Shown here one piece after another: positions 1-7,220 of a stretch of DNA of 64,000 bases. Under the pieces are notes generated by a model. That model searched no databases. It had not been told where the DNA came from and worked only from the letters and a program-made list of their open reading frames with translations. Origin of the DNA: DAOSVX01 sp964447275 (GTDB lineage Bacteria > Bacillota_I > Bacilli_A > RF39 > UBA660). The stretch lies in assembly GCA_964447275.1 (NCBI GenBank), contig CAYURI010000003.1, forward strand, positions 1 through 64,000, in the 5' to 3' direction. Every line of letters starts with the position of its first letter. Within the stretch, counting starts at the first letter, position 1. The translations under genes were made by a program, and so were the position numbers.

Positions 1-90
1 GTTTTCGGCGCGCGGGTTCGCGCCGGATGCGAGAGCTTTTTCGATTGCAGTGTACGAGAGCGTGAAAAGCTGAGCGTCTAAAGTTTCCAA
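1..90 (-). CDS. Partial gene start within the foreign segment, unknown function
   Basis: On the minus strand a strong ribosome binding site, GAGGAGG (103-97), stands 6 nt before a TTG codon (90-88). From there an open frame runs 30 codons to the window edge (METLDAQLFTLSYTAIEK and on). Codon use is GC-rich, unlike the host genes. I do not recognise the family. It is listed because RBS, start and open frame agree, and because it shows that the first 250 bases are real coding DNA of another organism rather than noise. Confidence 0.35.
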   Translation of the reverse strand, partial: METLDAQLFTLSYTAIEKALASGANPRAEN

Positions 91-250
91 GGTTTTCCTC
101 CTCGATGAGCAATATGGTTTCGAATGTACCGCCGATACATCCGCATCACAAAACAACTTCTCCGAAATCTTCCGTATACGCCGCCATTTCGGCGGTTGCC
201 GACACCATCGCGGCGTCGAGTCTCTTGACCTGTCCCGAAACTTCGGTCAG
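1..250. other. Foreign GC-richer sequence at the window edge (probable assembly chimera)
   Basis: Base composition changes abruptly near 250: to the left the sequence is rich in CG, GCG and CGC words, to the right it is A/T-rich like the rest of the window. The change falls inside the dnaA reading frame just after the Walker B region, where the family signature stops matching. On the minus strand the foreign part holds the end of one reading frame (stop at 146-148) and the start of another (90-1), so it looks like a compact gene cluster from another genome. A recent insertion into dnaA is unlikely because dnaA is essential; a misjoin at a contig end is the simplest reading. Confidence 0.75.
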
Positions 251-949
251 AAAAAATTCTCTTTGGGTTTTCTCTGCTCCAGCTAGAAATTGAATATCAT
301 CAATTAATAAAACATCAATGTTGCGGTATTTTTCTTTAAACTTTTCCGCATAATCAAAATTGTTTTCGCCATTTTGATTACTTAAGCTAGTAAAATCACT
401 AATAAAATCCTCGCTAGTGATATATAATACCGTTTTATTAAGATTACTTACAACATAATTACCAATAGCATGCATTAAATGAGTTTTCCCAAGCCCGCTT
501 CTGCCATGGATAAACAAAGGATTATATATTTTACCAGGGTTTTGAGCAACGGCCAAAGCTGCTGTTTGAGCAAAGCGATTTGATTCGCCAATCACAAAGT
601 TATCGAAGGTATATTTTTCAATTAAATTAGAATTAAAATTTTTATTAATATTATTTTCTACTTCAATAGGTTTAATATCTAAAATCTCTTCTTTATTTTC
701 TACTTCGTCTTGGCTGATGAACTCTAGTTCATAACTTTTACCAGTAATATTTACAAAGAAGTTTTCAATCATATCATAGTAGTTTTCCCCAAGTAATTTT
801 TTGTGGATCTGCATTGGGACTTTTATTGTTGCTTTATCGCTTGTGAGTTTTATTAAAGTAGTTTCTTTAAACCAAGTATTGAAAGACATTGGCGATAAGT
901 CTTTACTAATAGCCTCCAAAATTTTACTCCATAAAGTATTATTATCCAC
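146..949 (-). CDS. dnaA: DnaA N-terminal part, broken by a chimeric junction
   Basis: Chromosomal replication initiator, 5' part only. Residues 1-80 are domain I, 81-110 a variable linker, and from about 111 the AAA+ domain begins, with Walker A GRSGLGKT at 149-156 and the Walker B LIDDIQF near 215. Family similarity stops at TQREFF (residue 233, coordinate 251). The last 34 residues of the frame are foreign, so only 251-949 is true dnaA and the rest of the AAA+ domain and the DNA-binding domain IV are missing. The start is GTG at 949-947, behind the RBS GAGGTGAT. A perfect DnaA box (942-950) overlaps that start, suggesting autoregulation. It lies divergent from rnpA, as in other Bacilli. Confidence 0.85.
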   Translation of the reverse strand: MDNNTLWSKILEAISKDLSPMSFNTWFKETTLIKLTSDKATIKVPMQIHKKLLGENYYDMIENFFVNITGKSYELEFISQDEVENKEEILDIKPIEVENNINKNFNSNLIEKYTFDNFVIGESNRFAQTAALAVAQNPGKIYNPLFIHGRSGLGKTHLMHAIGNYVVSNLNKTVLYITSEDFISDFTSLSNQNGENNFDYAEKFKEKYRNIDVLLIDDIQFLAGAEKTQREFFLTEVSGQVKRLDAAMVSATAEMAAYTEDFGEVVL

Positions 950-1100
950 AATATCACCTCACAGTCTTTTACTAATTTCATTTTAACTTAATAAAAATTA
1001 AAATAAAAGTATAATCAGCAAAAAAATAGTTATTAACAAGTTATTCACTACCAAAATCTGCTTTTGGCTACTATAATAACGCAATTTTTTATACTTATCA

Positions 1101-1137
1101 ACAATATTAACAAAAATATTAGTAACAATATTAACAA
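1101..1137. repeat. 13-bp direct repeat in the origin region
   Basis: ACAATATTAACAA occurs at 1101-1113 and again at 1125-1137, 24 bp apart, separated by ATATTAGTAAC-like sequence. Each copy contains an ATTAACA core resembling a degenerate DnaA box. The spacing and composition fit an AT-rich origin module. Confidence 0.6.
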
Positions 1138-1172
1138 CGGGTAAAAAAGCTATTAACAATGGTGTTGATAAC

Positions 1173-1201
1173 TTGACTTATAAAAACCCTATATATATAA
1201 T
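1173..1201 (+). promoter_or_regulatory. SigmaA promoter for rnpA-yidC-jag
   Basis: TTGACT (1173-1178), a 17-bp spacer and a perfect TATAAT (1196-1201). Transcription would begin near 1208 and pass a DnaA-box-like site and a hairpin before reaching rnpA. Confidence 0.7.
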
Positions 1202-1235
1202 GAAAGAGGAATTGAAAAGTTATTAACATTTTCAT

Positions 1236-1264
1236 AAAACCCACTAACTTAGAAGTGGGTTTTT
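1236..1264 (+). terminator. Hairpin with short T-run just upstream of rnpA (terminator or attenuator)
   Basis: A perfect 10-bp stem, AAAACCCACT (1236-1245) with AGTGGGTTTT (1254-1263), and an 8-nt loop. It has terminator shape but lies between the rnpA promoter and the rnpA start, 18 bases before the ATG. No gene ends upstream on this strand, so it may be an attenuator, a 5' UTR stabiliser, or a relic of the missing rpmH transcription unit. Confidence 0.55.
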
Positions 1265-1281
1265 AGAAAGAAGCTTGGACA

Positions 1282-1611
1282 ATGAAGAAAATTGAGATTG
1301 TTAGAAAAGAAACTGAGTTTAATAATATTATTGCTACAGCGTCTAAAAAAGGAAATAAATTTTTTTTGGTTTTTAGCGTGGCAAACAATCTTACTTATTC
1401 TAGGTTTGGTATCGCAGTTGGCAAAAAACTAGGCAATGCAGTAATGAGAAATAAATATAAAAGAAAAATAAAAACAATAATTGACGAAAATAAATTTATG
1501 TTTCAAAAAAGCGTTGATTATATTATAATAGTTAAGAAAGCGTGTATAGGAACAAGTTATATAGAATTGAAAGAAAACTTAATTAAAGTTTTTCAAGAGG
1601 AGATAAAATGA
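1282..1611 (+). CDS. rnpA: Ribonuclease P protein component
   Basis: Protein subunit of RNase P, which trims the 5' leader of pre-tRNAs with the catalytic RNA. At 109 aa it has normal family length. The signature helix reads GNAVMRNKYKRKIK (residues 52-65), the RNR/KR motif that binds the RNA. The ATG at 1282 follows a weak AGAAAGAAG ribosome site. It overlaps yidC by 4 bases (ATGA), so the two are co-translated. In nearly all Bacteria rpmH (L34) lies directly before rnpA; here the space holds only a promoter and a hairpin. Confidence 0.95.
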   Translation: MKKIEIVRKETEFNNIIATASKKGNKFFLVFSVANNLTYSRFGIAVGKKLGNAVMRNKYKRKIKTIIDENKFMFQKSVDYIIIVKKACIGTSYIELKENLIKVFQEEIK

Positions 1612-2543
1612 AAAAGAAATATTTATTGGGTCTGTTGTTAGTTTTAACAATTGCTACAACTGGTTGTACAAAATATATGACAAATGACAAAAATGAAAGA
1701 ATAAAAAATGAAGCAACAGGGCAAATTCTACCTTCTAACATATTATGTAAACCTACCGATGAAAAGATTTTAGCTTTATATGAAAAAAATGAAGCAAAAA
1801 TGACAGTTAAATTAAATAAATTACCATCATGTGAAGAATTTAAACCAAGCGATTTAAAGTATGTAAGTTTATGGGAATCTGGCTTTGTTAAGCCTTTAGC
1901 TTGGTTAATATTGAAAATAGGAAGTTTCTTAAAAAACTATGGGCTCTCTGTAATGCTAATTGGTTTACTTATTAGAGTAGCAATGATGCCGTTATCAAAA
2001 GGATCAATTAATCAAAGCGAAAATATGAAAAAAGCTCAACCAGAGATTGCAAAATTGGAAAAGAAATATCAGGATACCAAAGATCAACAAGCAATGATGA
2101 TGAAGAGCCAAGAAACGATGGCAATATACAAAAAGTATAATATTAACCCTCTAACGGGATGCTTACTTGCTTTTATTCAATTACCAATTTTCTTTGCTTT
2201 CCTAGAGGCCATAAATAGAGTGCCAGCTATCTTTGAGGAAAAATTGTTTGGCCTTCAACTAGGAACTAATCCAGTGGTTGGAATCGGCAATGGTAATTAT
2301 TTATATATAATATTAATAGTTTTAATTATTGCGACAACTTATTTCTCTTTAAAAAGTACTATGCAATCTAGTGCTGGCATGGGTGGTAGTGCTCAAAACC
2401 AGACTCAATTAATGTCTAAAATAATGTTAATAATGATATCTTTAGCATCTTTAACATTACCAGCCGCAGTAGCTTTGTATTGGATAGTAACAAATGCTTT
2501 CACGGTTTTCCAAACTATGATTGTAAAAAGAAAGAAGAATTAA
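1608..2543 (+). CDS. yidC: YidC/OxaA/SpoIIIJ membrane protein insertase
   Basis: Inserts and folds membrane proteins, alone or with SecYEG. The N-terminus is a lipoprotein signal with the lipobox TTGC (Cys about residue 20), as in other Gram-positive YidC proteins. The 60TM/Oxa1 domain starts near residue 95 and holds about five membrane segments, including the conserved LTGCLLAFIQLPIFFAF stretch. Length 311 aa, slightly longer than usual because of a roughly 75-residue extracytoplasmic stretch after the lipobox. It follows rnpA with a 4-base overlap and is followed by jag after 1 base: the standard oriC-side operon. Confidence 0.95.
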   Translation: MKKKYLLGLLLVLTIATTGCTKYMTNDKNERIKNEATGQILPSNILCKPTDEKILALYEKNEAKMTVKLNKLPSCEEFKPSDLKYVSLWESGFVKPLAWLILKIGSFLKNYGLSVMLIGLLIRVAMMPLSKGSINQSENMKKAQPEIAKLEKKYQDTKDQQAMMMKSQETMAIYKKYNINPLTGCLLAFIQLPIFFAFLEAINRVPAIFEEKLFGLQLGTNPVVGIGNGNYLYIILIVLIIATTYFSLKSTMQSSAGMGGSAQNQTQLMSKIMLIMISLASLTLPAAVALYWIVTNAFTVFQTMIVKRKKN

Positions 2544-2544
2544 T

Positions 2545-3159
2545 ATGAAGACAAAAGTTTATGAAGGAAAAACTGAAGTAGAAGCTTTAGAAAAAGCCAC
2601 CAAAGAATTAAATTTAACTGAAGCAGAGGTTTTATATAAATCAGAAGAAGTAAAAGGGAAGTTATTTAAAGCCACCACAGTTAAAGTAAATGCAATTGCT
2701 ATTTCAGAAGTAGAAGAGTTTATTAAAGAATATTTAAAACAAATTCTAGATGATATGGGAATAGAGACAACGTTCGAAAGCCGTATTAGAGAAAAGCAGA
2801 TATATATAAAAATGTATTCTAATAATAATCCAATCTTAATTGGTAAGAACGGGCAGACTTTAGAAGCTTTACAAAACATTGTTAAAAATGTTGTAAGTAA
2901 CCACATTGGTATTTATCCAGTTGTCATGTTAGATGTTGAAAACTATAAAGAAAAACAAGAAAAACGAATTGAAAGGCTCGCTAAAGACACGGCTCGTGAA
3001 GTATTAAAAACTAAAATAGAAGCAAGGCTTGAGAATATGAACTCTTACGAAAGAAGAATAGTCCACAATATTTTAACAGACTATAAGGGGATCTATACTT
3101 CAAGTGAGGGCGAAGAGCCAAATCGTTACGTAGTTATAAAGATTAAGGAAGACAAATAA
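2545..3159 (+). CDS. jag: RNA-binding protein KhpB/Jag
   Basis: RNA-binding protein of 204 aa with the Jag N-terminal domain (1-50, starting MKTKVYEGKTEVEALEKA), a KH domain (about 75-140, with the loop IGKNGQTLEAL) and a C-terminal R3H domain (about 140-204, ERRIVHNIL). In Firmicutes KhpB pairs with KhpA and affects cell elongation and division. The start codon is 1 base after the yidC stop; the RBS (AAAGAAAGAAG) lies inside yidC. An intrinsic terminator follows directly and ends the rnpA-yidC-jag operon. Confidence 0.93.
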   Translation: MKTKVYEGKTEVEALEKATKELNLTEAEVLYKSEEVKGKLFKATTVKVNAIAISEVEEFIKEYLKQILDDMGIETTFESRIREKQIYIKMYSNNNPILIGKNGQTLEALQNIVKNVVSNHIGIYPVVMLDVENYKEKQEKRIERLAKDTAREVLKTKIEARLENMNSYERRIVHNILTDYKGIYTSSEGEEPNRYVVIKIKEDK

Positions 3160-3172
3160 GTCTTCTTTTTTT
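3148..3172 (+). terminator. Intrinsic terminator after jag
   Basis: GAAGAC (3148-3153) pairs with GTCTTC (3160-3165), followed by seven T. It overlaps the jag stop codon. Confidence 0.7.
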
Positions 3173-3175
3173 AAT

Positions 3176-3199
3176 AAATTATTTCCCGGGAAATAATTT
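3176..3199. promoter_or_regulatory. Perfect 24-bp palindrome containing a Noc-binding sequence (NBS)
   Basis: The 24 bases are a perfect inverted repeat centred on CCCGGG. Its core ATTTCCCGGGAAAT (3181-3194) is identical to the Noc-binding sequence consensus known from Bacillus subtilis, and differs from parS (TGTTTCACGTGAAACA). The palindrome covers the -35 position of the mnmE promoter. A ParB-family Noc-like gene lies 4 kb downstream. I saw no second exact copy in the window. Confidence 0.75.
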
Positions 3200-3201
3200 C
3201 G

Positions 3202-3210
3202 TGCTATAAT
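3202..3210 (+). promoter_or_regulatory. Extended -10 promoter for mnmE
   Basis: TGCTATAAT: TG at 3202-3203 and TATAAT at 3205-3210. The -35 position, 17 bp upstream, falls inside the NBS palindrome, so a protein bound there could occlude RNA polymerase. Confidence 0.65.
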
Positions 3211-3235
3211 AGGCGCGAAACAGGGAAGTGGAATT

Positions 3236-4588
3236 ATGAGTGATACAATATGCGCAATATCATCAGCTTTAGGATTAGGAGCTATTTCAATAATTAGAGT
3301 TAGTGGTCCTGAAGCAATTAATGATGCTAATAAAATTTTTAAAGGTAAAAGTTTACTAAAAGTAAAAGATCATAGTATCACTTATGGTCATATTTTAGAT
3401 GAAAAAAAAATAATTGATGAAGTTTTAGTCATGGTTATGAAAGGTCCCAAAACATATACAAAAGAAGATATAGTAGAGATAAATTGTCATGGTGGGGTAG
3501 CTGTAACTAATAAAATATTGGAGGTCTTATTAAAAAGTGGCTGTCGTCTAGCAGAGCCAGGAGAATTTACTAAACGTGCTTTTTTAAATGGTCGTATTGA
3601 TTTAATAAAAGCCGAAGCTGTTCAAGACTTATTAATGTCCGAAACTGAGAATGCGCGAAAGCTATCAATTAACCAACTAGAAGGCAAGCTATCAATTAAA
3701 ATTATTGAAATTAGAAAAAAAATTCTAAATCTAATTGCTAATATTGAAGTTAATTTAGATTATCCAGAGTATGATGATGCTATCGAAGTTACCAACAAGT
3801 ACTTAAAAAGCAAACTTACAGATATTAAAAAGGATCTAAAAAGCTTACTTGATACTACTGAAAATGGTAAAATTGTCAAGTCCGGGATAAACGTAGCTTT
3901 AATAGGTAAACCAAATGTTGGTAAGAGTAGCATACTAAATAAACTGCTTGATGAAGACAAGGCGATTGTTACAAACATTGCTGGAACAACTAGGGATGTA
4001 GTTGAAGGATCATTTATCTTAAATGGGATAAAAATAAATTTAATTGATACTGCCGGAATAAGAAGAACGACTAATAAAATCGAGAAGATTGGGGTAGAAA
4101 AGACCGAAAAACTTTTAAATGAAGTCGATTTAATTGTTTTGGTGTTGGATAGTAATAGCAAACTATCAAGAGATGATAAAAAGTTGTTAGAAAAATTAAA
4201 AGATAAAAATAGTATAATTTTTATTAATAAAACAGACTTAAATAGAAAAATTAAAATTCCAAAAACAAATAAAGAAGTGGTTTTCGGGAATACTATTAAT
4301 AAAGATGGACTAAAAGAATTATTAAATAAAATAACTGAAACGTTTAACTTAGATAAAATTGCGCTAAAAGATCCAACTTACATATCAAATATCAGGCAGA
4401 AAAACTTAGTAAGTGAAAGCTTAGATTTGATTGATAATTGCTTAAATAATCTTTCTTTCGATTATACAATTGATTTTTTAGCTTCTGATATTAAAAAAGC
4501 CTGGGATTTATTAGGAGAAATAATTGGTGAAACATATAACGATGAATTGTTAGATGAATTATTCAGTAATTTCTGCTTAGGAAAGTAG
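3236..4588 (+). CDS. mnmE: tRNA modification GTPase MnmE
   Basis: With MnmG it makes the (carboxymethyl)aminomethyl modification of the wobble uridine (U34). The 450 residues show the N-terminal formyl-THF-binding domain (1-118), a helical domain, and an inserted Ras-like G domain with GKPNVGKS at 224-231, the TTRD switch at 251-254, DTAG at 271-274 and NKTD near 332. The protein ends in FCLGK, the conserved C-x-G-K tail needed for function. The ATG follows GGAAGTGG. mnmG begins 7 bases after its stop, so the two are one operon. Confidence 0.97.
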   Translation: MSDTICAISSALGLGAISIIRVSGPEAINDANKIFKGKSLLKVKDHSITYGHILDEKKIIDEVLVMVMKGPKTYTKEDIVEINCHGGVAVTNKILEVLLKSGCRLAEPGEFTKRAFLNGRIDLIKAEAVQDLLMSETENARKLSINQLEGKLSIKIIEIRKKILNLIANIEVNLDYPEYDDAIEVTNKYLKSKLTDIKKDLKSLLDTTENGKIVKSGINVALIGKPNVGKSSILNKLLDEDKAIVTNIAGTTRDVVEGSFILNGIKINLIDTAGIRRTTNKIEKIGVEKTEKLLNEVDLIVLVLDSNSKLSRDDKKLLEKLKDKNSIIFINKTDLNRKIKIPKTNKEVVFGNTINKDGLKELLNKITETFNLDKIALKDPTYISNIRQKNLVSESLDLIDNCLNNLSFDYTIDFLASDIKKAWDLLGEIIGETYNDELLDELFSNFCLGK

Positions 4589-4595
4589 GGTTAAT

Positions 4596-6467
4596 ATGCA
4601 AAAAAAATATGAAGTAGTTGTTGTTGGTGGCGGCCATGCCGGCTGCGAAGCATCTTATGCATCAGCGACAAAAGGTCATCATACGCTGCTTGTAACTACA
4701 AATGTAAATAATATTGCTGATATGCCGTGTAATCCTTCGATAGGTGGGACAGCGAAGGGAATAGTCGTTAGAGAAATTGATGCTTTAGGTGGAATAATGG
4801 GAAAAGTTGCTGATAGATCTCATTTTCAAATAAAAATGTTAAATGCTAAAAAAGGGCTAGCAGTAAGATCTCTGAGAGCTCAGGCCGATAAAAAAGTCTA
4901 CCCTAAAGAAATGCTAAAAGCTTTAAAAAATTGCACTAAACTAGATATTTTGGAAGGAATAGTTACTAAGCTAGTCGTTGAAGATAATAAAATCAAAGGG
5001 GTAATTATTGATGAAAACCAAACAATCTTTTGCGATGCTGTGATCTTAACAACTGGAACTTATCTAAGATCTCAAATATTAACAGGTAGTAATAAAGTAT
5101 CAAGTGGGCCTCATGGGGAAAAAACCTCGTCCTTTTTAAGTGATAATTTAAAGAGTTTAGGTTTTGAAATTTTAAGACTTAAAACCGGAACGCCACAAAG
5201 AATAGATGGTTCATCAATTGATTTTAGCAAAATGCAAGAAGAGTATGGTGATAATGAGTATTACACTTTTAGCCATGATAATCCACCACTTTATAAAATA
5301 GAAGAGCAAAAGAAATGTTACTTATTATATACTTCAAAAGAAACTCATGAGATTATTAAGAAAAACTTATCAAAATCCAGCATGTATGGCGGCTATGTTG
5401 AAGGAGTAGGACCAAGATACTGTCCATCAATCGAAGATAAAATAGTAAGGTTTAGTGATAAAGAGCGTCATCAATTATTTTTAGAACCAGAAAGCGCTTA
5501 TTATGATGAATGGTATTTACAAGGGTTTTCAACTAGTATGCCTCATGATATTCAAGAGAAAATGGTTCATAGTCTAAAAGGGTTAGAGAACGCTAAGATT
5601 GTAAAATATGCGTATGCCATAGAATATGATGCGATAAATCCATTACAAATTAAAGCTTCGTTAGAAACAAAACTAATATCAGGATTATATACCGCTGGTC
5701 AAATAAATGGCACTAGTGGTTACGAAGAAGCTGCTGCTCAAGGTTTAATGGCCGGAATCAACGCGGCTTTAAAATTAGAAAATAAAGAGCCTTTAATATT
5801 AAAACGAAATGAAGCTTATATTGGGGTTTTAATAGATGACTTAGTAACGAAAGGAACTAAAGAACCATACCGTTTATTGACATCAAGAGCTGAATTTAGA
5901 TTAATACTAAGACATGATAATGCGGATTTAAGGTTAAGAGAAAAAGGGTTCTCAGTTGGTTTAATTGATAAGAAGAAATACAATATTTTTATAAAAAAGC
6001 GTGAATTAATAAAAAAGACGATAGAGTTATTAGAAACGAATCAATTAAGTTTAAATAGAGCCAATATTGAAAAATTTAAAATTAAAAATGTCCTTATTCC
6101 TAAAGCTAGCGTTAAGTTTTCAGACTTATTAAAAAGACCAGAGATCAATATTTACTTTATTAAAGAATTCATCGATATAACAGATGATAAAGAAATTTTG
6201 GAAGAAGTAGAAATAAATATAAAGTATGCTGGTTATATTGAAAAAGCTTATAAAGAAGCTGAAAGAATGTTAAAGTTAGAAGAAAAGAAAATTCCTTTAG
6301 ATATTGATTATAATAAAGTAAAAAACTTAGCCAGCGAAGCTAGACAAAAATTAAAATTAATAAAACCAATATCAATTGGTCAAGCGAGCAGAATAAGCGG
6401 TATAAATCCAAGTGATATAGCTATATTGGCAGTTTATTTAAAGAAGGAGTATCCTCAAAATGACTGA
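4596..6467 (+). CDS. mnmG: tRNA uridine-34 modification enzyme MnmG (GidA)
   Basis: FAD-dependent partner of MnmE in wobble-uridine modification. The N-terminal dinucleotide-binding loop GGGHAGCEA (11-19) and family signatures such as CNPSIGGTAKG (about 45-55) and LKTGTPQRIDG are present. Length 623 aa is normal. The C-terminal helical domain that contacts MnmE and tRNA is complete. It is in one operon with mnmE upstream and overlaps rsmG by 8 bases downstream, the classic gidB linkage. Confidence 0.97.
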   Translation: MQKKYEVVVVGGGHAGCEASYASATKGHHTLLVTTNVNNIADMPCNPSIGGTAKGIVVREIDALGGIMGKVADRSHFQIKMLNAKKGLAVRSLRAQADKKVYPKEMLKALKNCTKLDILEGIVTKLVVEDNKIKGVIIDENQTIFCDAVILTTGTYLRSQILTGSNKVSSGPHGEKTSSFLSDNLKSLGFEILRLKTGTPQRIDGSSIDFSKMQEEYGDNEYYTFSHDNPPLYKIEEQKKCYLLYTSKETHEIIKKNLSKSSMYGGYVEGVGPRYCPSIEDKIVRFSDKERHQLFLEPESAYYDEWYLQGFSTSMPHDIQEKMVHSLKGLENAKIVKYAYAIEYDAINPLQIKASLETKLISGLYTAGQINGTSGYEEAAAQGLMAGINAALKLENKEPLILKRNEAYIGVLIDDLVTKGTKEPYRLLTSRAEFRLILRHDNADLRLREKGFSVGLIDKKKYNIFIKKRELIKKTIELLETNQLSLNRANIEKFKIKNVLIPKASVKFSDLLKRPEINIYFIKEFIDITDDKEILEEVEINIKYAGYIEKAYKEAERMLKLEEKKIPLDIDYNKVKNLASEARQKLKLIKPISIGQASRISGINPSDIAILAVYLKKEYPQND

Positions 6468-7161
6468 AAAAGAATTTATAAAATTTCTACAAGAAAATAA
6501 TATAAAATTTGAGCAAGAAATGCTTATAAAATTAAAAAAATATCAAGAAATATTACAGGAATACAATAAAAAGTTTAATTTAACGGCAATTGTTGATACT
6601 GAAGAAGTATACTTGAAGCATTTTTGTGATTCACTTTTAGTCGCGACATTTATTAATTTTGAAAATTATAGTGAAGTTGTCGATATTGGTACTGGAGCTG
6701 GTTTCCCGGGGCTTGTTTTAAAAATCTTTTTTCCAAATTTAAAACTATATTTAATAGAATCTAATGGTAAAAAATGCCAATTTTTAAATGTTGTTTGTGT
6801 TGAGCTTAATTTAAAAAATGTTACGATTATAAATGATCGAGCAGAAAACTTTGCTTTAAACAATTTAGATAAATTTGAAATAGTAATATCAAGAGCTGTA
6901 GCTAGTTTAAAGGTTTTAGCTGAACTTTGTTTGCCACTTTTAAGAAGTAATGGACTATTTATTGCAATGAAAGGCAAAGAGGGCGATGAAATTTCTGAAA
7001 GCGAAAATATTATTAATAAGCTAAAAGGAGAACTAGTAAAAGTAGAAAAATATAAATTACCAGTTCTTAATCATGATCGGCTACTAATAATAATCAAGAA
7101 GATAGATTTAACTCCTAAAGGATATCCAAGGAATTATCAAGAAATAGTCAAAAAGCATTGA
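6460..7161 (+). CDS. rsmG: 16S rRNA (guanine527-N7)-methyltransferase RsmG (GidB)
   Basis: Methylates G527 of 16S rRNA using SAM. The SAM-binding motif DIGTGAGFPGLVLKI is at residues 75-89; 233 aa is typical. The start overlaps mnmG by 8 bases, with the RBS AAGAAGGAG inside mnmG. It is followed by the noc-like parB gene, matching the Bacillus order gidA-gidB-noc. Confidence 0.96.
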   Translation: MTEKEFIKFLQENNIKFEQEMLIKLKKYQEILQEYNKKFNLTAIVDTEEVYLKHFCDSLLVATFINFENYSEVVDIGTGAGFPGLVLKIFFPNLKLYLIESNGKKCQFLNVVCVELNLKNVTIINDRAENFALNNLDKFEIVISRAVASLKVLAELCLPLLRSNGLFIAMKGKEGDEISESENIINKLKGELVKVEKYKLPVLNHDRLLIIIKKIDLTPKGYPRNYQEIVKKH

Positions 7162-7186
7162 AAAAGAATAAAAAATAAGATATCAT

Positions 7187-7192
7187 TATAAT
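7187..7192 (+). promoter_or_regulatory. -10 element for the noc-like gene
   Basis: TATAAT at 7187-7192 overlaps an upstream in-frame ATG (7191). This means that ATG is unlikely to be the translation start and supports ATG 7221. I saw no good -35. Confidence 0.4.
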
Positions 7193-7220
7193 GAATAAAA
7201 ATAAGAAGGGGCTGTCACAT

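Larger units (their letters stand above)
942..1236. other. oriC: Probable replication origin region (DnaA-box cluster) between dnaA and rnpA
   Basis: This 332-base gap (950-1281) holds no gene. It contains a perfect DnaA box TTATCCACA at 942-950 and several one-mismatch boxes: TTATTAACA 1030-1038, TTATTCACT 1041-1049, TTATCAACA 1095-1103, its inverse TGTTGATAA 1163-1171, and TTATTAACA 1220-1228. Between them is very A/T-rich DNA with a 13-bp direct repeat that could be the unwinding element. The position beside dnaA, and genes leading away to the right, fit an origin. In most Bacillota the larger cluster lies between dnaA and dnaN, which is not in the window, so this may be one half of a bipartite origin. 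Confidence 0.6.

Noticed and set aside
105..293. 62-codon + strand reading frame over the window start
   Set aside because: It is antisense to the broken dnaA frame and the foreign segment, spans the chimeric junction, and lacks an RBS.
1101..1137. CRISPR-like or iteron array
   Set aside because: Only two copies of a 13-bp A/T repeat; better read as part of the origin. No CRISPR array is present in the window.
6700..6712. TTTCCCGGGG in rsmG as a second Noc site
   Set aside because: The CCCGGG core is there but the flanks do not form the ATTTCCCGGGAAAT palindrome; it encodes the conserved GFPG of RsmG.
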